64,000 nucleotides of DNA from Gordionus sp. m RMFG-2023 (lineage: Eukaryota > Nematomorpha > Gordioida > Chordodea > Parachordodidae), in contig NW_027051134.1 of NCBI RefSeq assembly GCF_954871325.1, positions 124,001 through 188,000 of the forward strand. The letters are read 5' to 3'. The position numbers and the translations under genes are program-made. The notes beneath the pieces were generated by a model. The model saw only the letters and a list, made by a program, of their open reading frames with translations. It was not told the origin of the DNA and made no database searches. Positions 25,201 to 39,027 of this stretch are shown here, one piece after another. Positions within the stretch are counted from its first letter, which is position 1. The number at the start of each line of letters is the position of its first letter.

Positions 25201-27416
25201 TTATAGATAAAAGGCTAACATCTTAAACGTAATTTTGAATATAATTATATCATTGAACTCAGAATCTAATTCTCTATCCAAAACCGCTTAGATGTATATT
25301 TTTATGTTTCCGGTTCACAAAATAAATTTTTTGTCGCGAAAGACATTTATAGGGGAAAGGTTAACATCTTAAACGTAATTTTGAATATAATTATATCATT
25401 GAACACAGAATTTAATTTCCTATCCAAAACCACTTAGATGTATTTTTTTACGTTTCCCGTTCACAAAATAAATTTTTTGTCGCGAAAGACATTTATAAAG
25501 GAAGGGCTAACATCTTAAACGTAATTTTGATTATAATTATATCATTGAACTCAGAATTTAATTCTCTATCCAAAACTGCTTAGATGTATTATTTTACGTT
25601 TCCGGTTCACAAAATAAATATTTTATCGCGAAAGACATTTATATGGGAAAGGCTAACATCTTAAACGTAATTTTGAATATAATTATATCATTAAACTCAG
25701 AATTTAACCGCTTAGATGTATTTTTTTACGTTTCCGGTTCACAAAATAGATTTTTGTCGCGAAAGACATTTATAGGGGAAAGGTTAACATCTTAAACGTA
25801 ATTTTGAATATAATTATATCATTGAACTCAGAATTTAATTCTCTATCCAAAACTGCTTAGATGTATTTTTTTACGTTTCCGGTTCACAAAATAAATATTT
25901 TATCGCGAAAGACATTTATATGGGAAAGGTTAACATCTTAAACGTAATTTTGAATATAATTATATCATTGAAATCAGAATTTAATTCTCTATCCAAAACC
26001 GCTTAGATGTATTTTTTACGTTTCCGGTTCACAAAATATATATTTTGTCGCGAAAGACATTTATAGGGGAAAGGCTAACATCTTAAACGTAATTTTGAAT
26101 ATAATTATATCATTGAACTCAGAATTTAATTTCCTATCCAAAACCACTTAGATGTATTTTTTTACGTTTCCCGTTCACAAAATAAATTTTTTGTCGCGAA
26201 AGACATTTATAAAGGAAGGGCTAACATCTTAAACGTAATTTTGATTATAATTATATCATTGAACTCAGAATTTAATTCTCTATCCAAAACTGCTTAGATG
26301 TATTATTTTACGTTCACAAAATAAATATTTTATCGCGAAAGACATTTATATGGGAAAGGCTAACATCTTAAACGTAATTTTGAATATAATTATATCATTG
26401 AACACAGAATTTAATTCTCTATCCAAAACCGCTTAGATGTATATTTTAACGTTTCCGTTTCACAAAATAAATTTTTTGTCGCGAAAGACATTTATAGGGG
26501 AAAGGCTAACATCTTAAACGTAATTTTGAATATAATTATATCATTGAACTCAGAATTTAATTCTCTATCCAAAACCGCTTAGATGTATTTTTTTACGTTT
26601 CCGTTTCACAAAATAAATTTTTTGTCGCGAAAGACATTTATAGAGGAAAGGCTAACATCTTAAACGTAATTTTGAATATAATTATATCATTGAACTCAGA
26701 ATTTAATTTCCTATCCAAAACCGCTTAGATGTATATTTTAACGTTTCCTTTTCACAAAATATATTTTTTGTCGAGAAAGACATTTATAGAGGAAAGGCTA
26801 ACATCTTAAACGTAATTTTGAATATAATTATATCATTGAACTCAGAATTTAATTCTCTATCCAAAACCGCTTAGATGTATATTTTTATGTTTCCGGTTCA
26901 CAAAATAAATTTTTTGTCGCGAAAGACATTTATAGGGGAAAGGTTAACATCTTAAACGTAATTTTGAATATAATTATATCATTGAACACAGAATTTAATT
27001 TCCTATCCAAAACCACTTAGATGTATTTTTTTACGTTTCCCGTTCACAAAATAAATTTTTTGTCGCGAAAGACATTTATAAAGGAAGGGCTAACATCTTA
27101 AACGTAATTTTGATTATAATTATATCATTGAACTCAGAATTTAATTCTCTATCCAAAACTGCTTAGATGTATTATTTTACGTTTCCGGTTCACAAAATAA
27201 ATATTTTATCGCGAAAGACATTTATATGGGAAAGGCTAACATCTTAAACGTAATTTTGAATATAATTATATCATTAAACTCAGAATTTAACCGCTTAGAT
27301 GTATTTTTTTACGTTTCCGGTTCACAAAATAGATTTTTGTCGCGAAAGACATTTATAGGGGAAAGGTTAACATCTTAAACGTAATTTTGAATATAATTAT
27401 ATCATTGAACACAGAA
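16298..27416 (+). repeat. Large higher-order unit, copy 3 (11,119 bp)
   Basis: Copy 3 is copy 2 plus a net 3,144 bp. The extra lies at 24,128-27,416 and belongs mostly to the second monomer family. Copy 3 shares with copy 4 the change aatggctaatatc (22,005 and 33,124), where copies 1 and 2 have aaaggctaacatc. The two are colinear at exactly 11,119 bp from the unit start to 26,314, about 10 kb without a net indel. Copies 3 and 4 are therefore the most recent pair. Confidence 0.88.
24128..27416 (+). repeat. Mosaic block of second-family monomers within copy 3
   Basis: From 24,128 the monomers switch to the right-half family (ccacttag with cccgttcac and aaaggaagggc; tattattttacg; ctgcttag with ccggttcac). 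At 26,314 a hybrid monomer joins tattattttacgtt to the 139-bp form's cacaaaataaat. About 570 bp of first-family monomers follow, matching 27,895 onward at an offset of 1,584. A second hybrid near 26,880 returns to the second family and matches about 25,300-25,830 at an offset of 1,583. The block ends where the first-family monomer gtattttttaacg begins copy 4. The pattern records at least two exchanges between families. Confidence 0.75.
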
Positions 27417-30400
27417 TTTAATTCTCTATCCAAAACCGCTTAGATGTATTTTTTAACGTTTCCTTTTCACAAAATAAATTTTTTGTCGCGAAAGACATTT
27501 ATAGAGGAAAGGCTAACATCTTAAACGTAATTTTGAATATAATTATATCATTGAACTCAGAATTTAATTCTCTATCCAAAACCGCTTAGATGTATTTTTT
27601 TACGTTTCCGTTTCACAAAATAAATTTTTTGTCGCGAAAGACATTTATAGAGGAAAGGCTAACATCTTAAACGTAATTTTGAATATAATTATATCATTGA
27701 ACTCAGAATTTAATTTCCTATCCAAAACCGCTTAGATGTATATTTTAACGTTTCCTTTTCACAAAATATATTTTTTGTCGAGAAAGACATTTATAGAGGA
27801 AAGGCTAACATCTTAAACGTAATTTTGAATATAATTATATCATTGAACTCAGAATTTAATTTCCTATCCAAAACCGCTTAGATGTATTTTTTTACGTTCA
27901 CAAAATAAATATTTTATCGCGAAAGACATTTATATGGGAAAGGCTAACATCTTAAACGTAATTTTGAATATAATTATATCATTGAACACAGAATTTAATT
28001 CTCTATCCAAAACCGCTTAGATGTATATTTTAACGTTTCCGTTTCACAAAATAAATTTTTTGTCGCGAAAGACATTTATAGGGGAAAGGCTAACATCTTA
28101 AACGTAATTTTGAATATAATTATATCATTGAACTCAGAATTTAATTCTCTATCCAAAACCGCTTAGATGTATTTTTTTACGTTTCCGTTTCACAAAATAA
28201 ATTTTTTGTCGCGAAAGACATTTATAGAGGAAAGGCTAACATCTTAAACGTAATTTTGAATATAATTATATCATTGAACTCAGAATTTAATTTCCTATCC
28301 AAAACCGCTTAGATGTATATTTTAACGTTTCCTTTTCACAAAATATATTTTTTGTCGAGAAAGACATTTATAGAGGAAAGGCTAACATCTTAAACGTAAT
28401 TTTGAATATAATTATATCATTGAACTCAGAATTTAATTCTCTATCCAAAACCGCTTAGATGTATTTTTTTACGTTTCCGTTTCACAAAATAAATTTTTTG
28501 TCGCGAAAGACATTTATAGAGGAAAGGCTAACATCTTAAACGTAATTTTGAATATAATTATATCATTGAACTCAGAATTTAATTCTCTATCCAAAACCGC
28601 TTAGATGTATTTTTTTACGTTTCCGTTTCACAAAATAAATTTTTTGTCGCGAAAGACATTTATAGAGGAAAGGCTAACATCTTAAACGTAATTTTGAATA
28701 TAATTATATCATTGAACTCAGAATTTAATTTCCTATCCAAAACCGCTTAGATGTATATTTTAACGTTTCCTTTTCACAAAATATATTTTTTGTCGAGAAA
28801 GACATTTATAGAGGAAAGGCTAACATCTTAAACGTAATTTTGAATATAATTATATCATTGAACTCAGAATTTAATTTCCTATCCAAAACCGCTTAGATGT
28901 ATTTTTTTACGTTTCTGGTTCACAAAATAAATTTTTTGTCGGAAAAGATTTTGAATATAATTATATCATTGAACTCAGAATTTAATTTCCTATCCAAAAC
29001 CGCTTAGATGTATTTTTTTACGTTTCCGTTTCACAAAATAAATTTTTTGTCGCGAAAGACATTTATAGGGGAAAGGCTAACATCTTAAACGTAATTTTGA
29101 ATATAATTATATCATTGAACACAGAATTTAATTTCCTATCCAAAACCGCTTAGATGTATTTTTTTACGTTTCCGTTTCACAAAATAAATTTTTTGTCGCG
29201 AAAGACATTTATAGGGGAAAGGCTAACATCTTAAACGTAATTTTGAATATAATTATATCATTGAACACAGAATTTAATTTCCTATCCAAAACCGCTTAGA
29301 TGTATTTTTTTACGTTCACAAAATAAATATTTTATCGCGAAAGACATTTATATGGGAAAGGCTAACATCTTAAACGTAATTTTGAATATAATTATATCAT
29401 TGAACACAGAATTTAATTCTCTATCCAAAACCGCTTAGTTGTATATTTTAACGTTTCCGTTTCACAAAATAAATTTTTTGTCGCGAAAGACATTTATAGG
29501 GAAAAGGCTAACATCTTAAACGTAATTTTGAATATAATTATATCATTGAACACAGAATTTAATTTCCTATCCAAAACCGCTTAGATGTATTTTTTTACGT
29601 TCACAAAATAAATTTTTTGTCGCGAAAGACATTTATAGGGGAAAGGCTAACATCTTAAACCTAATTTTGAATATAATTATATCATTGAACACAGAATTTA
29701 ATTCTCTATCCAAAACCGCTTAGATGTATATTTTAACGTTTCCTTTTCACAAAATAAATTTTTTGTCGCGAAAGACATTTATAGAGGAAAGGCTAACATC
29801 TTAAACGTAATTTTGAATATAATTATATCATTGAACTCAGAATTTAATTTCCTATCCAAAACCGCTTAGATGTATTTTTTTACGTTTCTGGTTCTCAAAA
29901 TAAATTTTTTGTCGGAAAAGATTTTGAATATAATTATATCATTGAACTCAGAATTTAATTTCCTATCCAAAACCGCTTAGATGTATTTTTTTACGTTTCC
30001 GTTTCACAAAATAAATTTTTTGTCGCGAAAGACATTTATAGGGGAAAGGCTAACATCTTAAACGTAATTTGGAATATAATTATATCATTGAACACAGAAT
30101 TTAATTTCCTATCCAAAACCGCTTAGATGTATTTTTTTACGTTTCCGTTTCACAAAATAAATTTTTTGTCGCGAAAGACATTTATAGGGGAAAGGCTAAC
30201 ATCTTAAACGTAATTTTGAATATAATTATATCATTGAACACAGAATTTAATTTCCTATCCAAAACCGCTTAGATGTATATTTTAACGTTTCCTTTTCACA
30301 AAATAAATTTTTTGTCGCGAAAGACATTTATAGAGGAAAGGCTAACATCTTAAACGTAATTTTGAATATAATTATATCATTCAACTCAGAATTTAATTTC

Positions 30401-33400
30401 CTATCCAAAACCGCTTAGATGAATTTTTTTACGTTTCTGGTTCACAAAATAAATTTTTTGTCGGAAAAGATTTTGAATATAATTATATCATTGAACTCAG
30501 AATTTAATTTCCTATCCAAAACCGCTTAGATGTATTTTTTTACGTCTAAGGTTCACAAAATAAATTTTTGTCGCGAAAGACATTTATAGGGGAAAGGCTA
30601 ACATCTTAAACGTAATTTTAAATATAATTATATCATTGAACTCAGAATTTAATTCTCTATCCAAAACCGCTTAGATGTATTTTTTTACGTTTCCGTTTCA
30701 CAAAATAAATTGTTTGTCGCGAAAGACATTTATAGAGGAATGGCTAACATCTTAAGCGTAATTTTGAATATAATTATATCATTGAACTCAGAATTTAATT
30801 CTCTATCCAAAACCGCTTAGATGTATTTTTTTACGTTTCCGATTCACAAAATAAATTTTTTGTCGCGAAAGACATTTATAGGGGAAATGCTAACATCTTA
30901 AACGTAATTTTGAATATAATTATATCATTGAACTCAGAATTTAATTTCCTATCCAAAACCGCTTAGATGTATATTTTAACGTTTCCTTTTCACAAAATAA
31001 ATTTTTTGTCGAGAAAGACATTTATAGAGGAAAGGCTAACATCTTAAACGTAATTTTGAATATAATTATATCATTGAACACAGAATTTAATTCTCTATCC
31101 AAAACCGCTTAGATGTATATTTTAACGTTTCCTTTTCACAAAATAAATTTTTTGTCGCGAAAGACATTTATAGAGGAAAGGCTAACATCTTAAACGTAAT
31201 TTTGAATATAATTATATCATTGAACTCAGAATTTAATTTCCTATCCAAAACCGCTTAGATGTATTTTTTTACGTTTCTGGTTCACAAAATAAATTTTTTG
31301 TCGGAAAAGATTTTGAATATAATTATATCATTGAACTCAGAATTAAATTTCCTATCCAAAACCGCTTAGATGTATTTTTTTACGTTTCCGTTTCACAAAA
31401 TAAATTTTTTGTCGCGAAAGACATTTATAGGGGAAAGGCTAACATCTTAAACGTAATTTTGAATATAATTATATCATTGAACACAGAATTTAATTTCCTA
31501 TCCAAAACCGCTTAGATGTATTTTTTACGTTTCCGTTTCACAAAATAAATTTTTTGTCGCGAAAGACATTTATAGGGGAAATGCTAACATCTTAAACGTA
31601 ATTTTGAATATAATTATATCATTGAACTCAGAATTTAATTTCCTATCCAAAACCGCTTAGATGTATATTTTAACGTTTCCTTTTCACAAAATAAATTTTT
31701 TGTCGAGAAAGACATTTATAGAGGAAAGGCTAACATCTTAAACGTAATTTTGAATATAATTATATCATTGAACACAGAATTTAATTCTCTATCCAAAACC
31801 GCTTAGATGTATATTTTAACGTTTCCTTTTCACAAAATAAATTTTTTGTCGCGAAAGACATTTATAGAGGAAAGGCTAACATCTTAAACGTAATTTTGAA
31901 TATAATTATATCATTGAACTCAGAATTTAATTTCCTATCCAAAACCGCTTAGATGTATTTTTTTACGTTTCTGGTTCACAAAATAAATTTTTTGTCGGAA
32001 AAGATTTTGAATATAATTATATCATTGAACTCAGAATTTAATTTCCTATCCAAAACCGCTTAGATGTATTTTTTTACGTTTCCGTTTCACAAAATAAATT
32101 TTTTGTCGCGAAAGACATTTATAGGGGAAAGGCTAACATCTTAAACGTAATTTTGAATATAATTATATCATTGAACACAGAATTTAATTTCCTATCCAAA
32201 ACCGCTTAGATGTATTTTTTTACGTTTCGTTTCACAAAATAAATTTTTTGTCGCGAAAGACATTTATAGGGGAAAGGCTAACATCTTAAACGTAATTTTG
32301 AATATAATTATATCATTGAACACAGAATTTAATTTCCTATCCAAAACCGCTTAGATGTATTTTTTTACGTTCACAAAATAAATATTTTATCGCGAAAGAC
32401 ATTTATATGGGAAAGGCTAACATCTTAAACGTAATTTTGAATATAATTATATCATTAAACTCAGAATTTAACCGCTTAGATGTATTTTTTTACGTCTAAG
32501 GTTCACAAAATAAATTTTTGTCGCGAAAGACATTTATAGGGGAAAGGCTAACATCTTAAACGTAATTTTAAATATAATTATATCATTGAACTCAGAATTT
32601 AATTCTCTATCCAAAACCGCTTAGATGTATTTTTTTACGTTTCCGTTTCACAAAATAAATTGTTTGTCGCGAAAGACATTTATAGAGGAATGGCTAACAT
32701 CTTAAGCGTAATTTTGAATATAATTATATCATTGAACTCAGAATTTAATTCTCTATCCAAAACCGCTTAGATGTATTTTTTTACGTTTCCGTTTCACAAA
32801 ATAAATTTTTTGTCGCGAAAGACATTTATAGGGGAAATGCTAACATCTTAAACTTAATTTTGAATATAATTATATCATTGAACTCAGAATTTAATTTCCT
32901 ATCCAAAACCGCTTAGATGTATATTTTAACGTTTCCTTTTCACAAAATAAATTTTTTGTCGAGAAAGACATTTATAGAGGAAAGGCTAACATCTTAAACG
33001 TAATTTTGAATATAATTATATCATTGAACTCAGAATTTAATTTCCTATCCAAAACCGCTTAGATGTATATTTTAACGTTTCCTTTTCACAAAATAAATTT
33101 TTTGTCGAGAAAGACATTTATAGAGGAATGGCTAATATCTTAAACGTAATTTTGAATATAATTATATCATTAAAGTCAGAATTTAACCGCTTAGATGTAT
33201 TTTTTTACGTTTCCGGTTCACAAAATAGATTTTTGTCGCGAAAGACATTTATATGGGAAAGGCTAACATCTTAAACGTAATTTTGAATATAATTATATCA
33301 TTAAACTCAGAATTTAACAGCTTAGATGTATTTTTTTACGTTTCCGGTTCACAAAATAGATTTTTGTCGCGAAAGACATTTATAGGGGAAAGGCTAACAT

Positions 33401-36400
33401 CTTAAACGTAATTTTGAATATAATTATATCATTAAACTCAGAATTTAACCGCTTAGATGTATTTTTTTACGTTTCCGGTTCACAAAATAGATTTTTGTCG
33501 CGAAAGACATTTATATGGGAAAGGCTAACATCTTAAACGTAATTTTGAATATAATTATATCATTAAACTCAGAATTTAACCGCTTAGATGTATTTTTTTA
33601 CGTTTCCGGTTCACAAAATAGATTTTTGTCGCGAAAGACATTTATATGGGAAAGGCTAACATCTTAAACGTAATTTTGAATATAATTATATCATTGAACT
33701 CAGAATTTAATTTCCTATCCAAAACCGCTTATATGTATATTTTAACGTTTCCTTTTCACAAAATAAATTTTTTGTCGAGAAAGACATTTATAGAGGAAAG
33801 GCTAACATCTTAAACGTAATTTTGAATATAATTATATCATTAAACTCAGAATTTAACCGCTTAGATGTATTTTTTTACGTTTCCGGTTCACAAAATAGAT
33901 TTTTGTCGCGAAAGACATTTATATGGGAAAGGCTAACATCTTAAACGTAATTTTGAATATAATTATATCATTAAACTCAGAATTAAACCGCTTAGATGTA
34001 TTTTTTTACGTTTACGGTTCACAAAATAGATTTTTGTCGCGAAAGACATTTATAGAGGAAAGGCTAACATCTTAAACGTAATTTTGAATATAATTATATC
34101 ATTAAACTCAGAATTTAAGCGCTTAGATGTATTTTTTTACGTTTCCGGTTCACAAAATAGATTTTTGTCGAGAAAGACATTTATAGAGGAAAGGCTAACA
34201 TCTTAAACGTAATTTTGAATATAATTATATCATTGAACACAGAATTTAATTCTCTATCCAAAACCGCTTAGATGTATTTTTTTACGTTTCCGTTTCACAA
34301 AATAAATTTTTGTCGTGAAAGACATTTATAGAGGAAAGGCTATTATCTTAAACGTAATTTTGAATATAATTATATTGAACTTAGAATTTAATTTCCTATC
34401 CAACACCGCTTAGATGTATTTTTTTACGTTTCCGGTTCACAAAATAAATTTTTGTCGCGAAAGACATTTATAGGGGAAAGGCTAACATCTTAAACGTAAT
34501 TTTGAATATAATTATATCATTGAACTCAGAATCTAATTCTCTACCCAAAACTGCTTAGATGTATTTTTTTACGTTTCCGGTTCACAAAATAAATATTTTG
34601 TCGCGAAAGACATTTATAGGGGAAAGGCTAACATCTTAAACGTAATTTTGAATATAATTATATCATTGAACTCAGAATCTAATTCTCTATCCAAAACTGC
34701 TTAAATGTATTTTTTTACGTTTCCGGTTCACAAAATAAATTTTTTGTCGCGAAAGACATTTATAGGGGAAAGGCTAACATCTTAGACGTAATTTTGAATA
34801 TAATTATATCATTAAACTCAGAATTTAACCGCTTAGATGTATTTTTTTACGTTTCCGGTTCACAAAATAGATTTTTGTCGCGAAAGACATTTATAGGGGA
34901 AAGGCTAACATCTTAAACGTAATTTTGAATATAATAATATCATTGAACTCAGAAATTAATTCTATATCCAAAACTGCTTAGATGTATTTTTTTACGTTTC
35001 CGGTTCATAAAATAAATATTTTGTCGCGAAAGACATTTATAGATAAAAGGCTAACATCTTAAACGTAATTTTGAATATAATTATATCATTGAACTCAGAA
35101 TCTAATTCTCTATCCAAAACCGCTTAGATGTATATTTTTACGTTTCCGGTTCACAAAATAAATTTTTTGTCGCGAAAGACATTTATAGGGGAAAGGTTAA
35201 CATCTTAAACGTAATTTTGAATATAATTATATCATTGAACACAGAATTTAATTTCCTATCCAAAACCACTTAGATGTATTTTTTTACGTTTCCCGTTCAC
35301 AAAATAAATTTTTTGTCGCGAAAGACATTTATAAAGGAAGGGCTAACATCTTAAACGTAATTTTGATTATAATTATATCATTGAACTCAGAATTTAATTC
35401 TCTATCCAAAACTGCTTAGATGTATTATTTTACGTTTCCGGTTCACAAAATAAATATTTTATCGCGAAAGACATTTATATGGGAAAGGCTAACATCTTAA
35501 ACGTAATTTTGAATATAATTATATCATTAAACTCAGAATTTAACCGCTTAGATGTATTTTTTTACGTTTCCGGTTCACAAAATAGATTTTTGTCGCGAAA
35601 GACATTTATAGGGGAAAGGCTAACATCTTAAACGTAATTTTGAATATAATTATATCATTGAACTCAGAATTTAATTCTCTATCCAAAACTGCTTAGATGT
35701 ATTTTTTTACGTTTCCGGTTCACAAAATAAATATTTTATCGCGAAAGACATTTATATGGGAAAGGTTAACATCTTAAACGTAATTTTGAATATAATTATA
35801 TCATTGAACTCAGAATTTAATTCTCTATCCAAAACCGCTTAGATGTATTTTTTACGTTTCCGGTTCACAAAATAAATTTTTTGTCGCGAAAGACATTTAT
35901 AGAGGATAGGCTAACATCTTAAACGTAATTTTGAATATAATTATATCATTGAACTCAGAATTTAATTCTCTATCCAAAACCGCTTAGATATATTATTTTA
36001 CGTTTCCGGTTCACAAAATAAATATTTTATCGCGAAAGACATTTATATGGGAAAGGCTAACATCTTAAACGTAATTTTGAATATAATTATATCATTAAAC
36101 TCAGAATTTAACCGCTTAGATGTATTTTTTTACGTTTCCGGTTCACAAAATAGATTTTTGTCGCGAAAGACATTTATAGGGGAAAGGCTAACATCTTAAA
36201 CGTAATTTTGAATATAATAATATCATTGAACTCAGAAATTAATTCTATATCCAAAACTGCTTAGATGTATTTTTTTACGTTTCCGGTTCATAAAATAAAT
36301 ATTTTGTCGCGAAAAACATTTATAGATAAAAGGCTAACATCTTAAACGTAATTTTGAATATAATTATATCATTGAACTCAGAATCTAATTCTCTATCCAA

Positions 36401-37433
36401 AACCGCTTAGATGTATATTTTTATGTTTCCGGTTCACAAAATAAATTTTTTGTCGCGAAAGACATTTATAGGGGAAAGGTTAACATCTTAAACGTAATTT
36501 TGAATATAATTATATCATTGAACACAGAATTTAATTTCCTATCCAAAACCACTTAGATGTATTTTTTTACGTTTCCCGTTCACAAAATAAATTTTTTGTC
36601 GCGAAAGACATTTATAAAGGAAGGGCTAACATCTTAAACGTAATTTTGATTATAATTATATCATTGAACTCAGAATTTAATTCTCTATCCAAAACTGCTT
36701 AGATGTATTATTTTACGTTTCCGGTTCACAAAATAAATATTTTATCGCGAAAGACATTTATATGGGAAAGGCTAACATCTTAAACGTAATTTTGAATATA
36801 ATTATATCATTAAACTCAGAATTTAACCGCTTAGATGTATTTTTTTACGTTTCCGGTTCACAAAATAGATTTTTGTCGCGAAAGACATTTATAGGGGAAA
36901 GGTTAACATCTTAAACGTAATTTTGAATATAATTATATCATTGAACTCAGAATTTAATTCTCTATCCAAAACTGCTTAGATGTATTTTTTTACGTTTCCG
37001 GTTCACAAAATAAATATTTTATCGCGAAAGACATTTATATGGGAAAGGTTAACATCTTAAACGTAATTTTGAATATAATTATATCATTGAAATCAGAATT
37101 TAATTCTCTATCCAAAACCGCTTAGATGTATTTTTTACGTTTCCGGTTCACAAAATATATATTTTGTCGCGAAAGACATTTATAGGGGAAAGGCTAACAT
37201 CTTAAACGTAATTTTGAATATAATTATATCATTGAACTCAGAATTTAATTTCCTATCCAAAACCACTTAGATGTATTTTTTTACGTTTCCCGTTCACAAA
37301 ATAAATTTTTTGTCGCGAAAGACATTTATAAAGGAAGGGCTAACATCTTAAACGTAATTTTGATTATAATTATATCATTGAACTCAGAATTTAATTCTCT
37401 ATCCAAAACTGCTTAGATGTATTATTTTACGTT
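27417..37433 (+). repeat. Large higher-order unit, copy 4, colinear with copy 3
   Basis: This copy matches 16,298-26,314 at a constant 11,119-bp offset, including private markers such as aatggctaatatc and the ccacttag monomers at 35,268 (24,149 in copy 3) and 37,265 (26,146). At 37,434 it continues in the second family where copy 3 turned back to the first. First-family monomers end near 35,240, so this unit holds the boundary between the two zones of the window. Confidence 0.85.
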
Positions 37434-38306
37434 TCCGGTTCACAAAATAAATATTTTATCGCGAAAGACATTTATATGGGAAAGGCTAACATCTTAAACG
37501 TAATTTTGAATATAATTATATCATTAAACTCAGAATTTAACCGCTTAGATGTATTTTTTTACGTTTCCGGTTCACAAAATAGATTTTTGTCGCGAAAGAC
37601 ATTTATAGGGGAAAGGCTAACATCTTAAACGTAATTTTGAATATAATTATATCATTGAACTCAGAATTTAATTCTCTATCCAAAACTGCTTAGATGTATT
37701 TTTTTACGTTTCCGGTTCACAAAATAAATATTTTATCGCGAAAGACATTTATATGGGAAAGGTTAACATCTTAAACGTAATTTTGAATATAATTATATCA
37801 TTGAAATCAGAATTTAATTCTCTATCCAAAACCGCTTAGATGTATTTTTTACGTTTCCGGTTCACAAAATATATATTTTGTCGCGAAAGACATTTATAGG
37901 GGAAAGGCTAACATCTTAAACGTAATTTTGAATATAATTATATCATTGAACTCAGAATTTAATTCTCTATCCAAAACTGCTTAGATGTATTTTTTACGTT
38001 TCCGGTTCACAAAATAAATATTTTATCGCGAAAGACATTTATATGGGAAAGGCTAACATCTTAAACGTAATTTTGAATATAATTATATCATTAAACTCAG
38101 AATTTAACCGCTTAGATGTATTTTTTTACGTTTCCGGTTCACAAAATAGATTTTTATCGCGAAAGACATTTATAGGGGAAAGGCTAACATCTTTAACGTA
38201 ATTTTGAATATAATAATATCATTGAACTCAGAAATTAATTCTATATCCAAAACTGCTTAGATGTACTTTTTTACGTTTCCGGTTCACAAAATAAATTTTT
38301 TGTCGC
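35588..38306 (+). repeat. ~2.7-kb second-family block, left copy (offset 3,440)
   Basis: This is the left member of a duplicated pair; its partner is 39,028-41,746. Markers lie 3,440 bp apart: gaaaaacatt at 36,311 and 39,751, ccacttag at 37,265 and 40,705, and atctttaacg near 38,190 and 41,630. Differences noticed are ttatgtttcc near 36,421 (ttacgtttcc in the partner) and ggttaacatc near 36,901 (ggctaacatc in the partner). The left ~1.8 kb is also shared with unit copy 3. Confidence 0.8.
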
Positions 38307-39027
38307 GAAAGACATTTATAGAGGATAGGCTAACATCTTAAACGTAATTTTGAATATAATTATATCATTGAACTCAGAATTTAATTCTCTATCCAAAACC
38401 GCTTAGATATATTTTTTTACGTTTCCGGTTCACAAAATAAATTTTTTGTCGCGAAAGACATTTATAGGGGAAAGGCTAACATCTTAAACGTAATTTTGAA
38501 TATAATTATGTCATTGAACTCAGAATTTAATTTCCTATACAAAACCGCTTAGATGTATTTTTTTACGTTTCCGGTTCACAAAATAAATATTTTGTCGCGA
38601 AAGACATTTATAGGGGAAAGGCTAACATCTTTAACGTAATTTTGAATATAATAATATCATTGAACTCAGAAATTAATTCTATATCCAAAACTGCTTAGAT
38701 GTACTTTTTTACGTTTCCGGTTCACAAAATAAATTTTTTGTCGCGAAAGACATTTATAGGGGAAAGGCTAACATCTTAAACGTAATTTTGAATATAATTA
38801 TATCATTGAACTCAGAATCTAATTCTCTACCCAAAACTGCTTAGATGTATTTTTTTACGTTTCCGGTTCACAAAATAAATATTTTGTCGCGAAAGACATT
38901 TATAGGGGAAAGGCTAACATCTTAAACGTAATTTTGAATATAATTATATCATTGAACTCAGAATCTAAATCTCTATCCAAAACTGCTTAGATGTATTTTT
39001 TTACGTTTCCGGTTCACAAAATAAATA
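38307..39027 (+). repeat. Five second-family monomers between duplicated blocks
   Basis: These monomers separate the two 2.7-kb copies. They include a gaggataggc monomer followed by one with cttagatatatt, a private attatgtcattg near 38,508, a tttcctatacaaaacc monomer, a second atctttaacg / gtacttttttacg pair near 38,630-38,710, and tctaattctctaccc and tctaaatctctatcc forms. No other content is seen. Confidence 0.75.

Noticed and set aside
24128-27416. Transposon insertion into unit copy 3
   Set aside because: The extra sequence consists entirely of satellite monomers in the same orientation and phase, without terminal repeats or target-site duplication; exchange between satellite families fits better.
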